64,000 nt of DNA from Nocardioides marinus (GTDB lineage Bacteria; Pseudomonadota; Alphaproteobacteria; Rhodobacterales; Rhodobacteraceae), in assembly GCA_019801415.1 (NCBI GenBank), contig JAHVJD010000002.1, positions 62,001 to 126,000 on the forward strand, in the 5' to 3' direction. The notes below the pieces were generated by a model that saw only the letters and a program-made list of their open reading frames with translations, made no database searches and was not told the DNA's origin. Positions 18,199 to 26,801 of the stretch are shown here, one piece after another. The stretch's first letter is position 1. Every line of letters begins with the position of its first letter. The position numbers were made by a program, and so were the translations under genes.

Positions 18199-19983
18199 AT
18201 GGACCAGTTTACCATCAACCTGCTGTTCGTGGGCGCGTCCTTCGCGCTCTACATCGGCATCGCGATCTGGGCCCGCGCGGGGTCCACATCTGAATTCTAT
18301 GCCGCGGGCCGGGGCGTTCACCCGGTCACCAACGGCATGGCCACAGCGGCTGACTGGATGTCGGCGGCGTCTTTCATCTCGATGGCGGGCCTCATCGCCT
18401 TCACCGGCTATGACAACTCGACCTTCCTGATGGGCTGGACCGGCGGTTACGTGCTGCTGGCGCTGCTGCTGGCCCCCTACCTGCGCAAGTTCGGCAAGTT
18501 CACCGTCTCCGAGTTCATCGGCGATCGGTTCTACTCTCCGACCGCGCGCGTGGTGGCGGTGATCTGCCTGATCGTGGCTTCGACCACCTACGTGATCGGC
18601 CAGATGACCGGCGTTGGCGTGGCCTTCGGCCGCTTCCTCGAGGTCTCCAACACTGCGGGCCTGCTGATCGGCGCCTGTGTGGTCTTTGCCTATGCCGTGT
18701 TTGGCGGCATGAAGGGCGTGACCTACACCCAGGTGGCGCAGTACTGCGTGCTGATCATGGCCTATACCATCCCGGCCATCTTCATCTCGCTGCAGCTGAC
18801 CGGCAACCCGATCCCGGCGCTGGGCCTGTTCGGCGACCACGCTGCAAGCGGCGAGCCGCTCTTGGCCAAGCTGGACGCCATCGTGACCGAGCTGGGCTTC
18901 AACGAGTACACCGCGCATCACGGCGACACCTTCAACATGGTGCTGTTCACCCTGTCGCTGATGATCGGCACCGCGGGCCTGCCGCATGTCATCATGCGCT
19001 TCTTCACCGTGCCGCGCGTGGCGGACGCCCGCTGGTCGGCCGGCTGGTCGCTGGTGTTCATCGCGCTGCTGTATCTGACCGCCCCGGCTGTCGGTGCCAT
19101 GGCGCGTCTCAACATCACCGAAATGATGTGGCCGAACGGCGGCATCGAAGGCGGTGCCGTGACCGTGCAGCAGATCGAGGATGATCCCAAGTACGACTGG
19201 ATGGCGACCTGGCAGCAAACCGGCCTTCTGGGCTGGGAAGACAAGAACGGCGACGGCGCGATCCAGTACTACAACGACAAGAACGCTGACATGCAGGCCG
19301 TGGCCGAGGCCAACGGCTGGGCGGGCAATGAGCTGACCAACTTCAACCGCGACATCCTGGTGCTTGCCAATCCTGAGATTGCCAACCTGCCGGGCTGGGT
19401 GATTGGCCTGGTGGCGGCTGGCGGCCTGGCGGCGGCGCTGTCGACTGCGGCGGGCCTGCTGCTGGCGATCTCGTCCGCGGTGTCGCACGACCTCATCAAA
19501 GGCTCGATCAATCCGAACATCTCGGAAAAAGGCGAGCTGTTGTCGGCGCGTATCGCCATGGCCGTGGCCATTGCGGTGGCGACCTATCTGGGTCTGAACC
19601 CGCCGGGCTTTGCGGCGCAGACCGTGGCGCTTGCCTTCGGCCTCGCAGCTGCCTCGATCTTCCCGGCGCTGATGATGGGCATCTTCACTAAGGTGAACAA
19701 CAAGGGTGCCGTGGCCGGCATGCTGGCAGGTCTGATCGTGACGCTGGTCTATATCTTCCTGCACAAGGGCTGGCTGTTCATCCCGGGCACCAACTCCTTC
19801 ACCGATGCGGACCCGCTGCTGGGCACCGTCAAATCCACCTCCTTTGGTGCAATCGGCGCGATGGTGAACTTTGCAGTAGCCTACTTCGTGTCGAAATCGA
19901 CCGAGGCGATCCCCGCCGAGATCGAAGAGCTGGTGGAAAGCGTGCGCATACCCCGCGGCGCAGGTGCCGCGCAGGACCACTAA
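18199..19983 (+). CDS. sodium:solute symporter, VC_2705/ActP-like (probable acetate uptake)
   Basis: The 594-residue product has about 13 membrane helices of the SSS family, including FYAAGRGVHPVTNGMATAAD (about 33-52), GLPHVIMRFFTVPRVADAR (about 259-277) and AAGGLAAALSTAAGLLLAIS (about 410-430). The location after acs-adk and a DUF4212 gene fits acetate import. An odd feature is an EF-hand-like loop DKNGDGAIQYYN at residues 348-359 in a long hydrophilic insertion between helices. Tandem terminators follow directly. Confidence 0.9.
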   Translation: MDQFTINLLFVGASFALYIGIAIWARAGSTSEFYAAGRGVHPVTNGMATAADWMSAASFISMAGLIAFTGYDNSTFLMGWTGGYVLLALLLAPYLRKFGKFTVSEFIGDRFYSPTARVVAVICLIVASTTYVIGQMTGVGVAFGRFLEVSNTAGLLIGACVVFAYAVFGGMKGVTYTQVAQYCVLIMAYTIPAIFISLQLTGNPIPALGLFGDHAASGEPLLAKLDAIVTELGFNEYTAHHGDTFNMVLFTLSLMIGTAGLPHVIMRFFTVPRVADARWSAGWSLVFIALLYLTAPAVGAMARLNITEMMWPNGGIEGGAVTVQQIEDDPKYDWMATWQQTGLLGWEDKNGDGAIQYYNDKNADMQAVAEANGWAGNELTNFNRDILVLANPEIANLPGWVIGLVAAGGLAAALSTAAGLLLAISSAVSHDLIKGSINPNISEKGELLSARIAMAVAIAVATYLGLNPPGFAAQTVALAFGLAAASIFPALMMGIFTKVNNKGAVAGMLAGLIVTLVYIFLHKGWLFIPGTNSFTDADPLLGTVKSTSFGAIGAMVNFAVAYFVSKSTEAIPAEIEELVESVRIPRGAGAAQDH

Positions 19984-19990
19984 TCCCCGC

Positions 19991-20030
19991 AGAGGCGGGC
20001 TGTCCTCCCTGCGGCCCGCCTCTTTCCTCT
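19991..20030 (+). terminator. first of two terminators after the acetate symporter
   Basis: A 10-bp perfect stem AGAGGCGGGC / GCCCGCCTCT (19991-20000 and 20014-20023) is followed by ttcctct, seven bases after the symporter stop. Confidence 0.75.
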
Positions 20031-20067
20031 TGGTCCCGCCCGGTTCATACGCGGCGGGACCATTTTT
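20031..20067 (+). terminator. second, strong Rho-independent terminator
   Basis: A 10-bp perfect stem TGGTCCCGCC / GGCGGGACCA (20031-20040 and 20053-20062) is followed immediately by TTTTT (20063-20067). Together with the preceding hairpin it should insulate the acetate operon from the cNMP/CBS gene, which then needs its own promoter within 20068-20176. Confidence 0.9.
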
Positions 20068-20176
20068 GCCTCCCCCGTATTGAAGGCAAAGCCTCCAATT
20101 GCGGAGACCATCCGGGCCAGACGAGGCCCATGATCCGTAAAGGCAACGATATCCCGAAGACGGAGACGCCCTGCTG

Positions 20177-22000
20177 ATGCCCCTGTCCGACACCGCCCTG
20201 CTTCGTTTTCTGAACTCGGTTCATCCCTATGACAGCCTGCCGCCGGTCGTGCTTCGGGAACTGGCCCCCAAATTGCATCTGATCGAGGCTCCGGCCGGAA
20301 CGCAGGTCTATGCCCTCGGAGAAAATCTGGACGGGCTTTACCTGGTGCACACCGGCGAGGTGGAGGTCACCGATGAAAACGGCATTCCCGTCTCCAACCT
20401 TGGACCGCGCAATTCCTTCGGCGAACGCGGGCTGACCCGCGGCGGGCGGGCCGTAACCTCGGCCGTGACCACCACCGACAGCCTGCTGCTGCTGCTGCCC
20501 GCAGCGGACTTTCACGGCCTGATGGCCAGCCAGCCAAAAGTCGCCCGCTTCTTTGACCGCCGCCGCCCCGGTAGCCCCGCGAACAACACCCTGGCCACCA
20601 TGCGGGTCGCGGACATCATGTCCCGCCCCCCTGTCACCTGTCCGGTTGAACAGACCTGCCAGGGCGCCGCGCAGCTGATGCGCGATCAGAATATCTCCTC
20701 GGTCTGCGTTGCCCAGCGCGACCAACTGAAGGGTATCCTCACCACCCGCGACCTCACGTCGAAACTGCTGGCACAGGGATGGCCCGCCACCACGCCGGTC
20801 GCCGACGTGATGAGCCGCGATCCGCTGACGCTATCACCCTCCGCGCTCGGCTCGGAGGTCCTGCAGATGATGATGGAACACGGCATCGGACATATCCCGG
20901 TGGTCCAAGGCGACGCATTGGTCGGCATCGTCACACAGACCGACCTCACGCGGTTTCAGGCCGTGAACTCCGGCGAGCTGGTGCTGACCATCGCACGCGC
21001 CGCCAGTGTCGAGGACATGGCGCGGGCCACCGCCGAAATCCCCCGTCTGCTGGTGCAGCTGGTCGCTGCCGGAAACCGGCACGAGGTCGTGACACGTCTG
21101 ATCACCGACATCGCCGACAGCGTAACCCGCCGCCTGCTCGCGCTGGCCGAGAATACACTGGGACCACCGCCGGTGCCTTATCTGTGGCTGGCCTGCGGCT
21201 CGCAAGGTCGGCGCGAGCAGACCGGCGTGACGGATCAGGATAACTGCCTCATCCTGGCGGACGGGCTGGCACCGGGCGACGACGCATATTTCGCCCAACT
21301 TGCGCAGATCGTCTGCGATGGCCTCCACCATTGCGGTTACATCTATTGCCCCGGCGACATGATGGCGACCAACGCAAGATGGCGCCAGCCGGTTCACATC
21401 TGGCGCAGCTATTTCCGCAACTGGATCGCGCGCCCCGATCCAGAAGCGCAGATGCTGGCCTCGGTCATGTTCGACCTGCGGCCGATCGGCGGCGACCATT
21501 CGCTGTATGGCGATCTGCAGGGAGAAACCCTGGGAGCGGCGCGTCAGAATTCTATCTTCACCGCCCACATGGTGGCCAATTCCCTAAAACACCAACCGCC
21601 GCTGGGATTGCTGCGCGGTCTGGCGACCATTCGGTCGGGCGAACACCGCAACACGCTGGACATGAAGCACAACGGCGTTGTGCCAGTGGTCGACCTGGGC
21701 CGCATCTATGCGCTGACCGGCGCCATTCACTCCGTCAACACCCGCGCCCGCCTCGAAGCCGCTGCCGCCACCGGCCTGCTGAGCCTGGCAGGTGCGCAGG
21801 ATCTGCTCGACGCCTACGACCTGATCGCCCAGACAAGGCTGGAACATCAGGCGCAGCAAATCCGCAGCGGCGAAATGCCAGACAACTATCTGGCGCCTTC
21901 TGATTTGTCGGATCTTGAGAGAAGTCATCTGCGTGATGCGTTCGTTGTGGTAAAAACCATGCAATCAGCGGTGGGTTACGGCAGGAGGCTGCTGAACTGA
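20177..22000 (+). CDS. cyclic-nucleotide-binding/CBS/DUF294 nucleotidyltransferase-like signalling protein
   Basis: The 607-residue cytoplasmic protein has an N-terminal cNMP-binding fold (about 20-125; LGPRNSFGERGLTRGG), two CBS repeats (about 150-265; VADIMSRPPVTCP and VADVMSRDPLTLS), a DUF294 nucleotidyltransferase-like domain with WLACGSQGRREQTGVTDQDN (about 336-355; GS...D.D motif) and a C-terminal helical domain. This architecture commonly neighbours the VC_2705/DUF4212 acetate symporter and an exonuclease gene, as here. It may sense nucleotides and tune transport, or modify a protein by (de)nucleotidylylation; neither is shown by sequence. Confidence 0.9.
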   Translation: MPLSDTALLRFLNSVHPYDSLPPVVLRELAPKLHLIEAPAGTQVYALGENLDGLYLVHTGEVEVTDENGIPVSNLGPRNSFGERGLTRGGRAVTSAVTTTDSLLLLLPAADFHGLMASQPKVARFFDRRRPGSPANNTLATMRVADIMSRPPVTCPVEQTCQGAAQLMRDQNISSVCVAQRDQLKGILTTRDLTSKLLAQGWPATTPVADVMSRDPLTLSPSALGSEVLQMMMEHGIGHIPVVQGDALVGIVTQTDLTRFQAVNSGELVLTIARAASVEDMARATAEIPRLLVQLVAAGNRHEVVTRLITDIADSVTRRLLALAENTLGPPPVPYLWLACGSQGRREQTGVTDQDNCLILADGLAPGDDAYFAQLAQIVCDGLHHCGYIYCPGDMMATNARWRQPVHIWRSYFRNWIARPDPEAQMLASVMFDLRPIGGDHSLYGDLQGETLGAARQNSIFTAHMVANSLKHQPPLGLLRGLATIRSGEHRNTLDMKHNGVVPVVDLGRIYALTGAIHSVNTRARLEAAAATGLLSLAGAQDLLDAYDLIAQTRLEHQAQQIRSGEMPDNYLAPSDLSDLERSHLRDAFVVVKTMQSAVGYGRRLLN

Positions 22001-22085
22001 TGTTCGCCCCGCGCAGCCTGCCGGGCGCTGGACGCCAGCGCCGATTGAGCAAGACAGGACGGCCCCGGGCCTATGGAGAAAAGAC

Positions 22086-22601
22086 ATGTTTCTGGAACTG
22101 ATCGGCGTGATTTTCGCAGGTTTCGCAGCTGCGGGTCTGGTAATGCTGCTGGGCAAGTTGCTGGGAGGTCGCCTGCCGCGCTGGCTGGCCCCCGTGGCGG
22201 CGGGTCTGGCCATGATCGCAGCGACAATCACCTCGGAATACGGGTGGTACGCGCGCAGCGCGGCTGCCCTGCCCGAGGGGGTGGTGGTCGCACAAACCGT
22301 CGAAAACCGTAGTTTCTACCGCCCCTGGACCTACGCAGTGCCCTATGTCGACCGCTTTGCAGCCGTCGACACGGCCACCCTCAAGTCCCACGCGGACCAT
22401 CCCGGCATCTACCTGGCGGATGTGTATTTCTTCGGTCGCTGGTCCGCCGTGCAGAAACGGCCGGTCTGGCTCGATTGCGCGAATGGGCGCCGCGCCCTTG
22501 CCACGAGCGGCGCGCCCTTCGCCGACGGACGCCCCGCGGCAGACAACTGGATCCCCGCCGCTGAGGATGACCCCATCCTGCGCGTTGCTTGCGGAGCCTG
22601 A
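22086..22601 (+). CDS. membrane-anchored protein of unknown function
   Basis: The 171-residue product has two hydrophobic segments (about 3-24 and 35-52) followed by a roughly 120-residue soluble region, probably periplasmic, containing NRSFYRPWTYAVPYVDRFAAVD and a LDCANGRRA segment with two Cys in the whole soluble part. I do not recognise the family. It lies between the CBS/DUF294 gene and the exonuclease gene, whose ATG is two bases beyond its stop, so it belongs to the same transcription unit. Confidence 0.75.
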   Translation: MFLELIGVIFAGFAAAGLVMLLGKLLGGRLPRWLAPVAAGLAMIAATITSEYGWYARSAAALPEGVVVAQTVENRSFYRPWTYAVPYVDRFAAVDTATLKSHADHPGIYLADVYFFGRWSAVQKRPVWLDCANGRRALATSGAPFADGRPAADNWIPAAEDDPILRVACGA

Positions 22602-22603
22602 CC

Positions 22604-24013
22604 ATGCTGTCCGCTCTTGGCCTGCGCCTGCGCATTTTCCTCTTTTTCTGCCTTTTGGCCCTCGGGGCCATTGCGGTCACTGTGGCCGCTCTCTGGCTTG
22701 GGTACAGCCGTGCAGGAGAACCGGCGTTGCGCGATGCGTTCATCTTTGTCGGCCTCTTCAGCGGGTTCTGCATGCTCGGCCTATGCGCCGCGATCTGGCT
22801 GCTGTTCGACGAAAATGTCGCCAAACCCATCGAGCAGCTGGCGGCAGCCATGCGCGCCCGCGCCCATGCAGGCGTCAACCGCGAGCTGGACACCCATGGC
22901 GCGCGCTACCTTGGCGACCTCGCCCCGGCGGCACAGGGGCTCGCGGGGCAGCTAGGTCAGGCCGCGCTCGCCTCTGCTGAAGCCATCGCGCGGGAAACCG
23001 AACATCTGGAAGCCGAAAAGAAGCGTCTCGCCGCCCTGCTCACCGATATTCCCATCGCGACGGTCATGGCCAGCACCACCCACCAGATCGTGCTCTATGA
23101 CGGACAGGCCGCCGCTCTGCTGGCGCAGGAGGCCCCGCCCCGCCTGAACGCCCCCTTGTCGGACTATTTGGACCTGAACGGTCTGCAGGCCGCCTATGGC
23201 CGCATGATGCGCAGCGGTCGCGACTTGCGCACGCGCGTCAAAAGCGCAAATGGCGAGATAGTTCATGACCTCCACTTGAAACCATTGGGCGACGCGCCGG
23301 GCTATATCATCCTGTTCGAAGGCACCGCAGCAGACGCTGCCCCGCCGCAGTCCCGCCCTCTGGTCTATGATTTTGCCCTGCTCGATTCGAACCATGAGGA
23401 ATTGAACGACCGCACGCTCGACAGTCTCAGCTACGTAGTGTTCGATACCGAAACCACCGGGCTGTTGCCCCACAAGGATGAGATCGTGCAGATCGGCGCG
23501 CTGCGCGTCGTCCGCGGCCGCATCATTCCGGGCGAAACCTTCGAGACACTGGTCGATCCCGCCATCAAGATCCCCGCCAGCGCGACGCGGGTGCATGGGA
23601 TCACCGACACCATGGTCGAGGGCGCGCCAGGCATCGCCGAAGCGGCACGCGAATTTCACCGTTTCGCATCCGACGCCGTGATCGTGGCCCATAACGCGCC
23701 TTTCGACATGGCCTTTCTGCACCGCCACGCCAAGCGCAGTGGCGTGACATGGGACCAGCCTGTCCTGGACACCGTCCTGCTGAGCGCCGTGCTGTTTGGC
23801 GCATCACAATCGCACACGCTGGATGCGATCTGCGACCGGCTGGAGATCTCGATCCCTGCGAAGCTGCGCCACACCGCGATGGGGGATGCGCGGGCCACGG
23901 CGGAGGCCTTCTGCAAGATGCTGCCCATGCTGCAGGCGCGTGGCCTGACCACCTTTGAGGCGCTGCTCGAGGAAACCCGACGGCATTCGCGTTTGATTGC
24001 GGATATGAACTAG
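22604..24013 (+). CDS. membrane-anchored PAS-like/DnaQ-type 3'-5' exonuclease
   Basis: The 469-residue product has two membrane helices (about 9-33 and 44-68), a HAMP-like/coiled linker (about 69-145), a PAS-like region (about 146-240) and a C-terminal DEDDh exonuclease (about 275-440). Catalytic residues are visible: D281 and E283 in FDTETTG, D368 in HNAPFDMAF, and H423/D428 in HTAMGDARA. The family hydrolyses nucleic acids or nucleotides 3' to 5'. The sensor-like N-terminus is unusual for this fold. The ATG at 22604 was preferred over a TTG five codons earlier. A soluble version is known beside similar symporter genes in other bacteria. Confidence 0.88.
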   Translation: MLSALGLRLRIFLFFCLLALGAIAVTVAALWLGYSRAGEPALRDAFIFVGLFSGFCMLGLCAAIWLLFDENVAKPIEQLAAAMRARAHAGVNRELDTHGARYLGDLAPAAQGLAGQLGQAALASAEAIARETEHLEAEKKRLAALLTDIPIATVMASTTHQIVLYDGQAAALLAQEAPPRLNAPLSDYLDLNGLQAAYGRMMRSGRDLRTRVKSANGEIVHDLHLKPLGDAPGYIILFEGTAADAAPPQSRPLVYDFALLDSNHEELNDRTLDSLSYVVFDTETTGLLPHKDEIVQIGALRVVRGRIIPGETFETLVDPAIKIPASATRVHGITDTMVEGAPGIAEAAREFHRFASDAVIVAHNAPFDMAFLHRHAKRSGVTWDQPVLDTVLLSAVLFGASQSHTLDAICDRLEISIPAKLRHTAMGDARATAEAFCKMLPMLQARGLTTFEALLEETRRHSRLIADMN

Positions 24014-24073
24014 GTAGACAATTGCGCCCATGCGTGGCAGGTCACTGCCCGAACCGGAGAGAAGGCGCAGCAC

Positions 24074-24574
24074 ATGGCCGACACCAGCTTTATTCCCGGT
24101 CCGGACATGGTCCGGGCCTACCGCGATGCGCTCGGCTGCTTTGGCACCGGCGTGACCGTCGTCACGACCATGACCCCCAACGGACCGCTTGCAATCACCG
24201 TCAACAGCTTCACCTCCGTTTCGCTGGATCCTCCGCTGCTGCTGTGGTGCCCCGCCCGCAGTTCGCTGCGCCACGACACTTTCGTCGCCGCACAGCATTT
24301 TGCCATTCACGTAATGGCGGAAGACCAGCTGCTGATGGCAAAACATTTTGCCGCCCATGGTGAGGATTTTTCCCCCTTCTCCTGGGCGCCCAATGCAAAT
24401 GGCGCCCCCGCCTTGGAGGGCGTTCTCGCACGGTTCGATTGCCGCCATTACGCGACCCATCCGGCAGGTGATCACAGCATCATTCTGGGCCAGGTCGACA
24501 ATGTGACCACCCGCCCCGGCAAAGGGCTGATGTTCAAACGCGGTCAATACGGCGGCTTTCTGCAGCAAAGCTGA
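24074..24574 (+). CDS. flavin reductase domain protein
   Basis: The 166-residue product matches the flavin reductase-like family, with GCFGTGVTVVTTMTPNGP, the ITVNSFTSVSLDPPLLLWC motif and a C-terminal HSIILGQVD segment holding the conserved His. Such proteins bind FMN and supply reduced flavin to a monooxygenase, or act as stand-alone oxidoreductases. No partner monooxygenase is nearby. It follows the exonuclease gene by 60 bp and converges on the Fe-S protein gene. Confidence 0.88.
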   Translation: MADTSFIPGPDMVRAYRDALGCFGTGVTVVTTMTPNGPLAITVNSFTSVSLDPPLLLWCPARSSLRHDTFVAAQHFAIHVMAEDQLLMAKHFAAHGEDFSPFSWAPNANGAPALEGVLARFDCRHYATHPAGDHSIILGQVDNVTTRPGKGLMFKRGQYGGFLQQS

Positions 24575-24634
24575 ATCACGTCGAGGCAACAATTCGCGAA
24601 TTGTCCGCCTGGCAGCATGTGGATGCGTTTGCGG

Positions 24635-25582
24635 TCAGGACACGTTCTGCCTCCGCGTCTCCGCTGCAGAAACGGAGCGGGGCGAAGCAGGCCCAAGTCG
24701 CAACGGAAGAACCGCGCCCGCGGACAAGTCCATCTGTGGCGCCAACCCCAGAGCGCGTTGCGGACATATGGAAACACACAATCCGCATTGAACGCAGTTT
24801 GTTTCAACAAGGTTCAATTCGCAGCCATTTTCCGACAGGCTCAACGCGTCTGAAGGGCATACCCAAACGCAGCTGCTGCAGCTGTTGCACAGGTCACGAT
24901 CCAACACGACCGCCCCGTAGGGCGATTGGTCAGGCAACGGCACCAGCTTCCGCTCCAGGGGCAGAAGCGCCGCAGCACTGGCCCGGGCTGAATCACGACG
25001 ACTGCCCACGGCCAGCACTCTGGGGTCGACAGGCGCGTGCCACTCAACCCCTTGCGACAACCCTTGCAGCAACTCCCTGGAGGTGTTGAACAGCTTGATC
25101 CGATCGGCAGCGCCCAATCTGCAAGCCAGCTCGACCTCCCGCAACTGGTCACGAAGACCATGGCGGCCAATGGTCTGAAGGAAAATCATGTCGAACCCGC
25201 CTGCCAAAGCGTGCAGCAGATCCGGGTGCGTGATCTTCTCGAGGCAGCAGACCGCCACCGGACAAACATCCCCCTGCAGAGGGCCGCTCATCTCCGGCAC
25301 CATCGGCTCGACTTCGAACAGCAGCAAGATCTGCGCGCGTCCGGTCTCCTGCTTGCGCAGGTAGGCCGCATCGCATTGGGAAATCAAAGGGAGGTCGCAG
25401 CTGCGCTTGATCAGAGACCGCAAGGCAGGACGGCCCTGAACGGCATCACGCTTGCAACAGCCATCCACATCCGACGAGGCGCACAGGCACAACTTCTGAG
25501 GTGGACTGCCAGCCCATGCTTGCCCTTCCGAGATATAGGCGCGCATTTCTCCCATAGGATGTATATTAACACATTTATCCAC
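24635..25582 (-). CDS. 2x[4Fe-4S] ferredoxin-domain protein, shortened/rearranged
   Basis: The reading frame of 315 codons has two ferredoxin clusters, CNSCSSCVWVCP and CVQCGLCVSICP (about 230-275), preceded by a region with the pattern of a larger alphaproteobacterial Fe-S protein that usually sits near formate dehydrogenase genes (ADRIKLFNTSR, LAVGSRR, LPDQSPYGAVVLD). As I recall, the full family member exceeds 600 residues. Here the N-terminal half is about 75 residues fused to the late part, and the C-terminus after QMDLS turns into an unrelated Arg/Ser/Pro-rich tail, as after a frameshift. It may be a functional short form or a decaying gene. The start (25582 or 25555) is uncertain. Confidence 0.6.
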   Translation of the reverse strand: MDKCVNIHPMGEMRAYISEGQAWAGSPPQKLCLCASSDVDGCCKRDAVQGRPALRSLIKRSCDLPLISQCDAAYLRKQETGRAQILLLFEVEPMVPEMSGPLQGDVCPVAVCCLEKITHPDLLHALAGGFDMIFLQTIGRHGLRDQLREVELACRLGAADRIKLFNTSRELLQGLSQGVEWHAPVDPRVLAVGSRRDSARASAAALLPLERKLVPLPDQSPYGAVVLDRDLCNSCSSCVWVCPSDALSLSENGCELNLVETNCVQCGLCVSICPQRALGLAPQMDLSAGAVLPLRLGPASPRSVSAAETRRQNVS

Positions 25583-25647
25583 ACCGCAAACTTGTATGTG
25601 GGAAATTCCTCTGTTTTATCGCCCCTTTAACTTCACGATGGAATTGT

Positions 25648-25677
25648 AAAACCCGCCGCATCATCTGACACGGCGGG
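25648..25677 (-). terminator. terminator of the pyrimidine transport/degradation operon
   Basis: On the minus strand, CCCGCCG-12 nt-CGGCGGG is followed by TTTTAC, 69 bases past the binding-protein stop. Confidence 0.8.
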
Positions 25678-25745
25678 TGTGGCTACGGTGACGCTACGGG
25701 TCGCACCAGTGTACTGCGCGCGACCACGCAGCGAACGCCTGCAGC

Positions 25746-26732
25746 CTATTTCAAGGCTGCGTCGGTGATCACATGGGTCCAGGCACCTTCCGGCTCCTTG
25801 GTAATGACGGGCGACGAACCGCCGGTCAGCAGCGTGTCCACCGTGCGCTGGTAATCTGCGGGATCAAGTGCGCCGTCGCTTCCGGACGTCAACTTGGCAA
25901 TCTCACGCATCATGCGTTGCTGGTGGGTCTCCGTCTGGGCGCCCGAAGCATCGTTGTCGAGCACGATTTCCGCAGCTTCATCCGGGTTCTCTTCAGCGTA
26001 TTTCCAACCCTTCATGGAGGCCCGCACGAAACGCTGCATCTTGTCGACGAACTCTGGGTCCTCCAGCTTATCCTCCAGCACATAGAGACCATCCTCCAGC
26101 GTTGCGACGCCCTGATCCTCGTATTTGAAGGTGATCAGCTCATCCTCGGAGACACCCGCGTCAATGACCTGCCAATATTCATTGTAGGTCATGGTCGAGA
26201 TGCAGTCGGCCTGTCGCTGCAACAACGGGTCCACGTTGAAACCTTGTTTCAAGACCTCGACACCATTTTCGCTTTTGCCTTCCGTGGAGATGCCCAGCTG
26301 GCTCATCCAGCTCATGAATGGGAATTCATTGCCGAAGAACCACACGCCCAAGGTACGGTTGGCCAGGTCCGCAGGCTCGGAAATGCCGGTGTCCTTCCAA
26401 CATGTCAGCATCATCCCGGAGGACTTGAAGGGCTGGGCGATGTTGACCAGCGGCAAGCCCTTTTCGCGCGCCGCGAGGGCGGCAGGCATCCATTCCACAG
26501 TGACATCGGCACCGCCGCCTGCGATCACCTGGGTCGGGGCAATGTCGGGGCCGCCGGGCAGAATGGTGACATTGAGGTCCTCTTCCTCGTAGAACCCTTT
26601 GTCCTGTGCCACGTAGTAGCCGGCGAACTGCGCCTGGGTCACCCACTTCAGCTGCAGGGTCACGTCATCCGCGGCCTGCACCGCGGAGCCAGCCGCCAAA
26701 GCCAAGGCCGCCGCTGTCATGATATATCTCAT
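25746..26732 (-). CDS. ABC transporter substrate-binding protein, NMT1/THI5-like (probable pyrimidine-type substrate)
   Basis: The 328-residue product has a signal peptide (cleavage near residue 20, VQAADD) and an NMT1/THI5/SsuA-like fold: LQLKWVTQAQFAGYYVAQDKG (in two pieces about 26-46), GGADVTVEWMPAALAAREKG and a Trp-rich middle. It is the last gene of the minus-strand unit with two permeases, an ATPase, dihydropyrimidinase and carbamoyl-beta-alanine amidohydrolase, so it most likely binds a pyrimidine or hydropyrimidine in the periplasm. THI5-type proteins bind pyrimidine-like rings, which agrees. Having the binding-protein gene last is less usual. Confidence 0.87.
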   Translation of the reverse strand: MRYIMTAAALALAAGSAVQAADDVTLQLKWVTQAQFAGYYVAQDKGFYEEEDLNVTILPGGPDIAPTQVIAGGGADVTVEWMPAALAAREKGLPLVNIAQPFKSSGMMLTCWKDTGISEPADLANRTLGVWFFGNEFPFMSWMSQLGISTEGKSENGVEVLKQGFNVDPLLQRQADCISTMTYNEYWQVIDAGVSEDELITFKYEDQGVATLEDGLYVLEDKLEDPEFVDKMQRFVRASMKGWKYAEENPDEAAEIVLDNDASGAQTETHQQRMMREIAKLTSGSDGALDPADYQRTVDTLLTGGSSPVITKEPEGAWTHVITDAALK

Positions 26733-26801
26733 CGCATAGTCTCCCAGTTGGTTGTTTTTGACTTCTGTTTATTCTTGTTGTTGATCCTTCCCTGCCCGGC
26801 C

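Noticed and set aside
18064-20193. 709-codon open frame antisense to the acetate symporter
   Set aside because: Composition is dominated by His, Arg, Gly and Gln, and it crosses two strong terminators; it is a shadow of the symporter gene.
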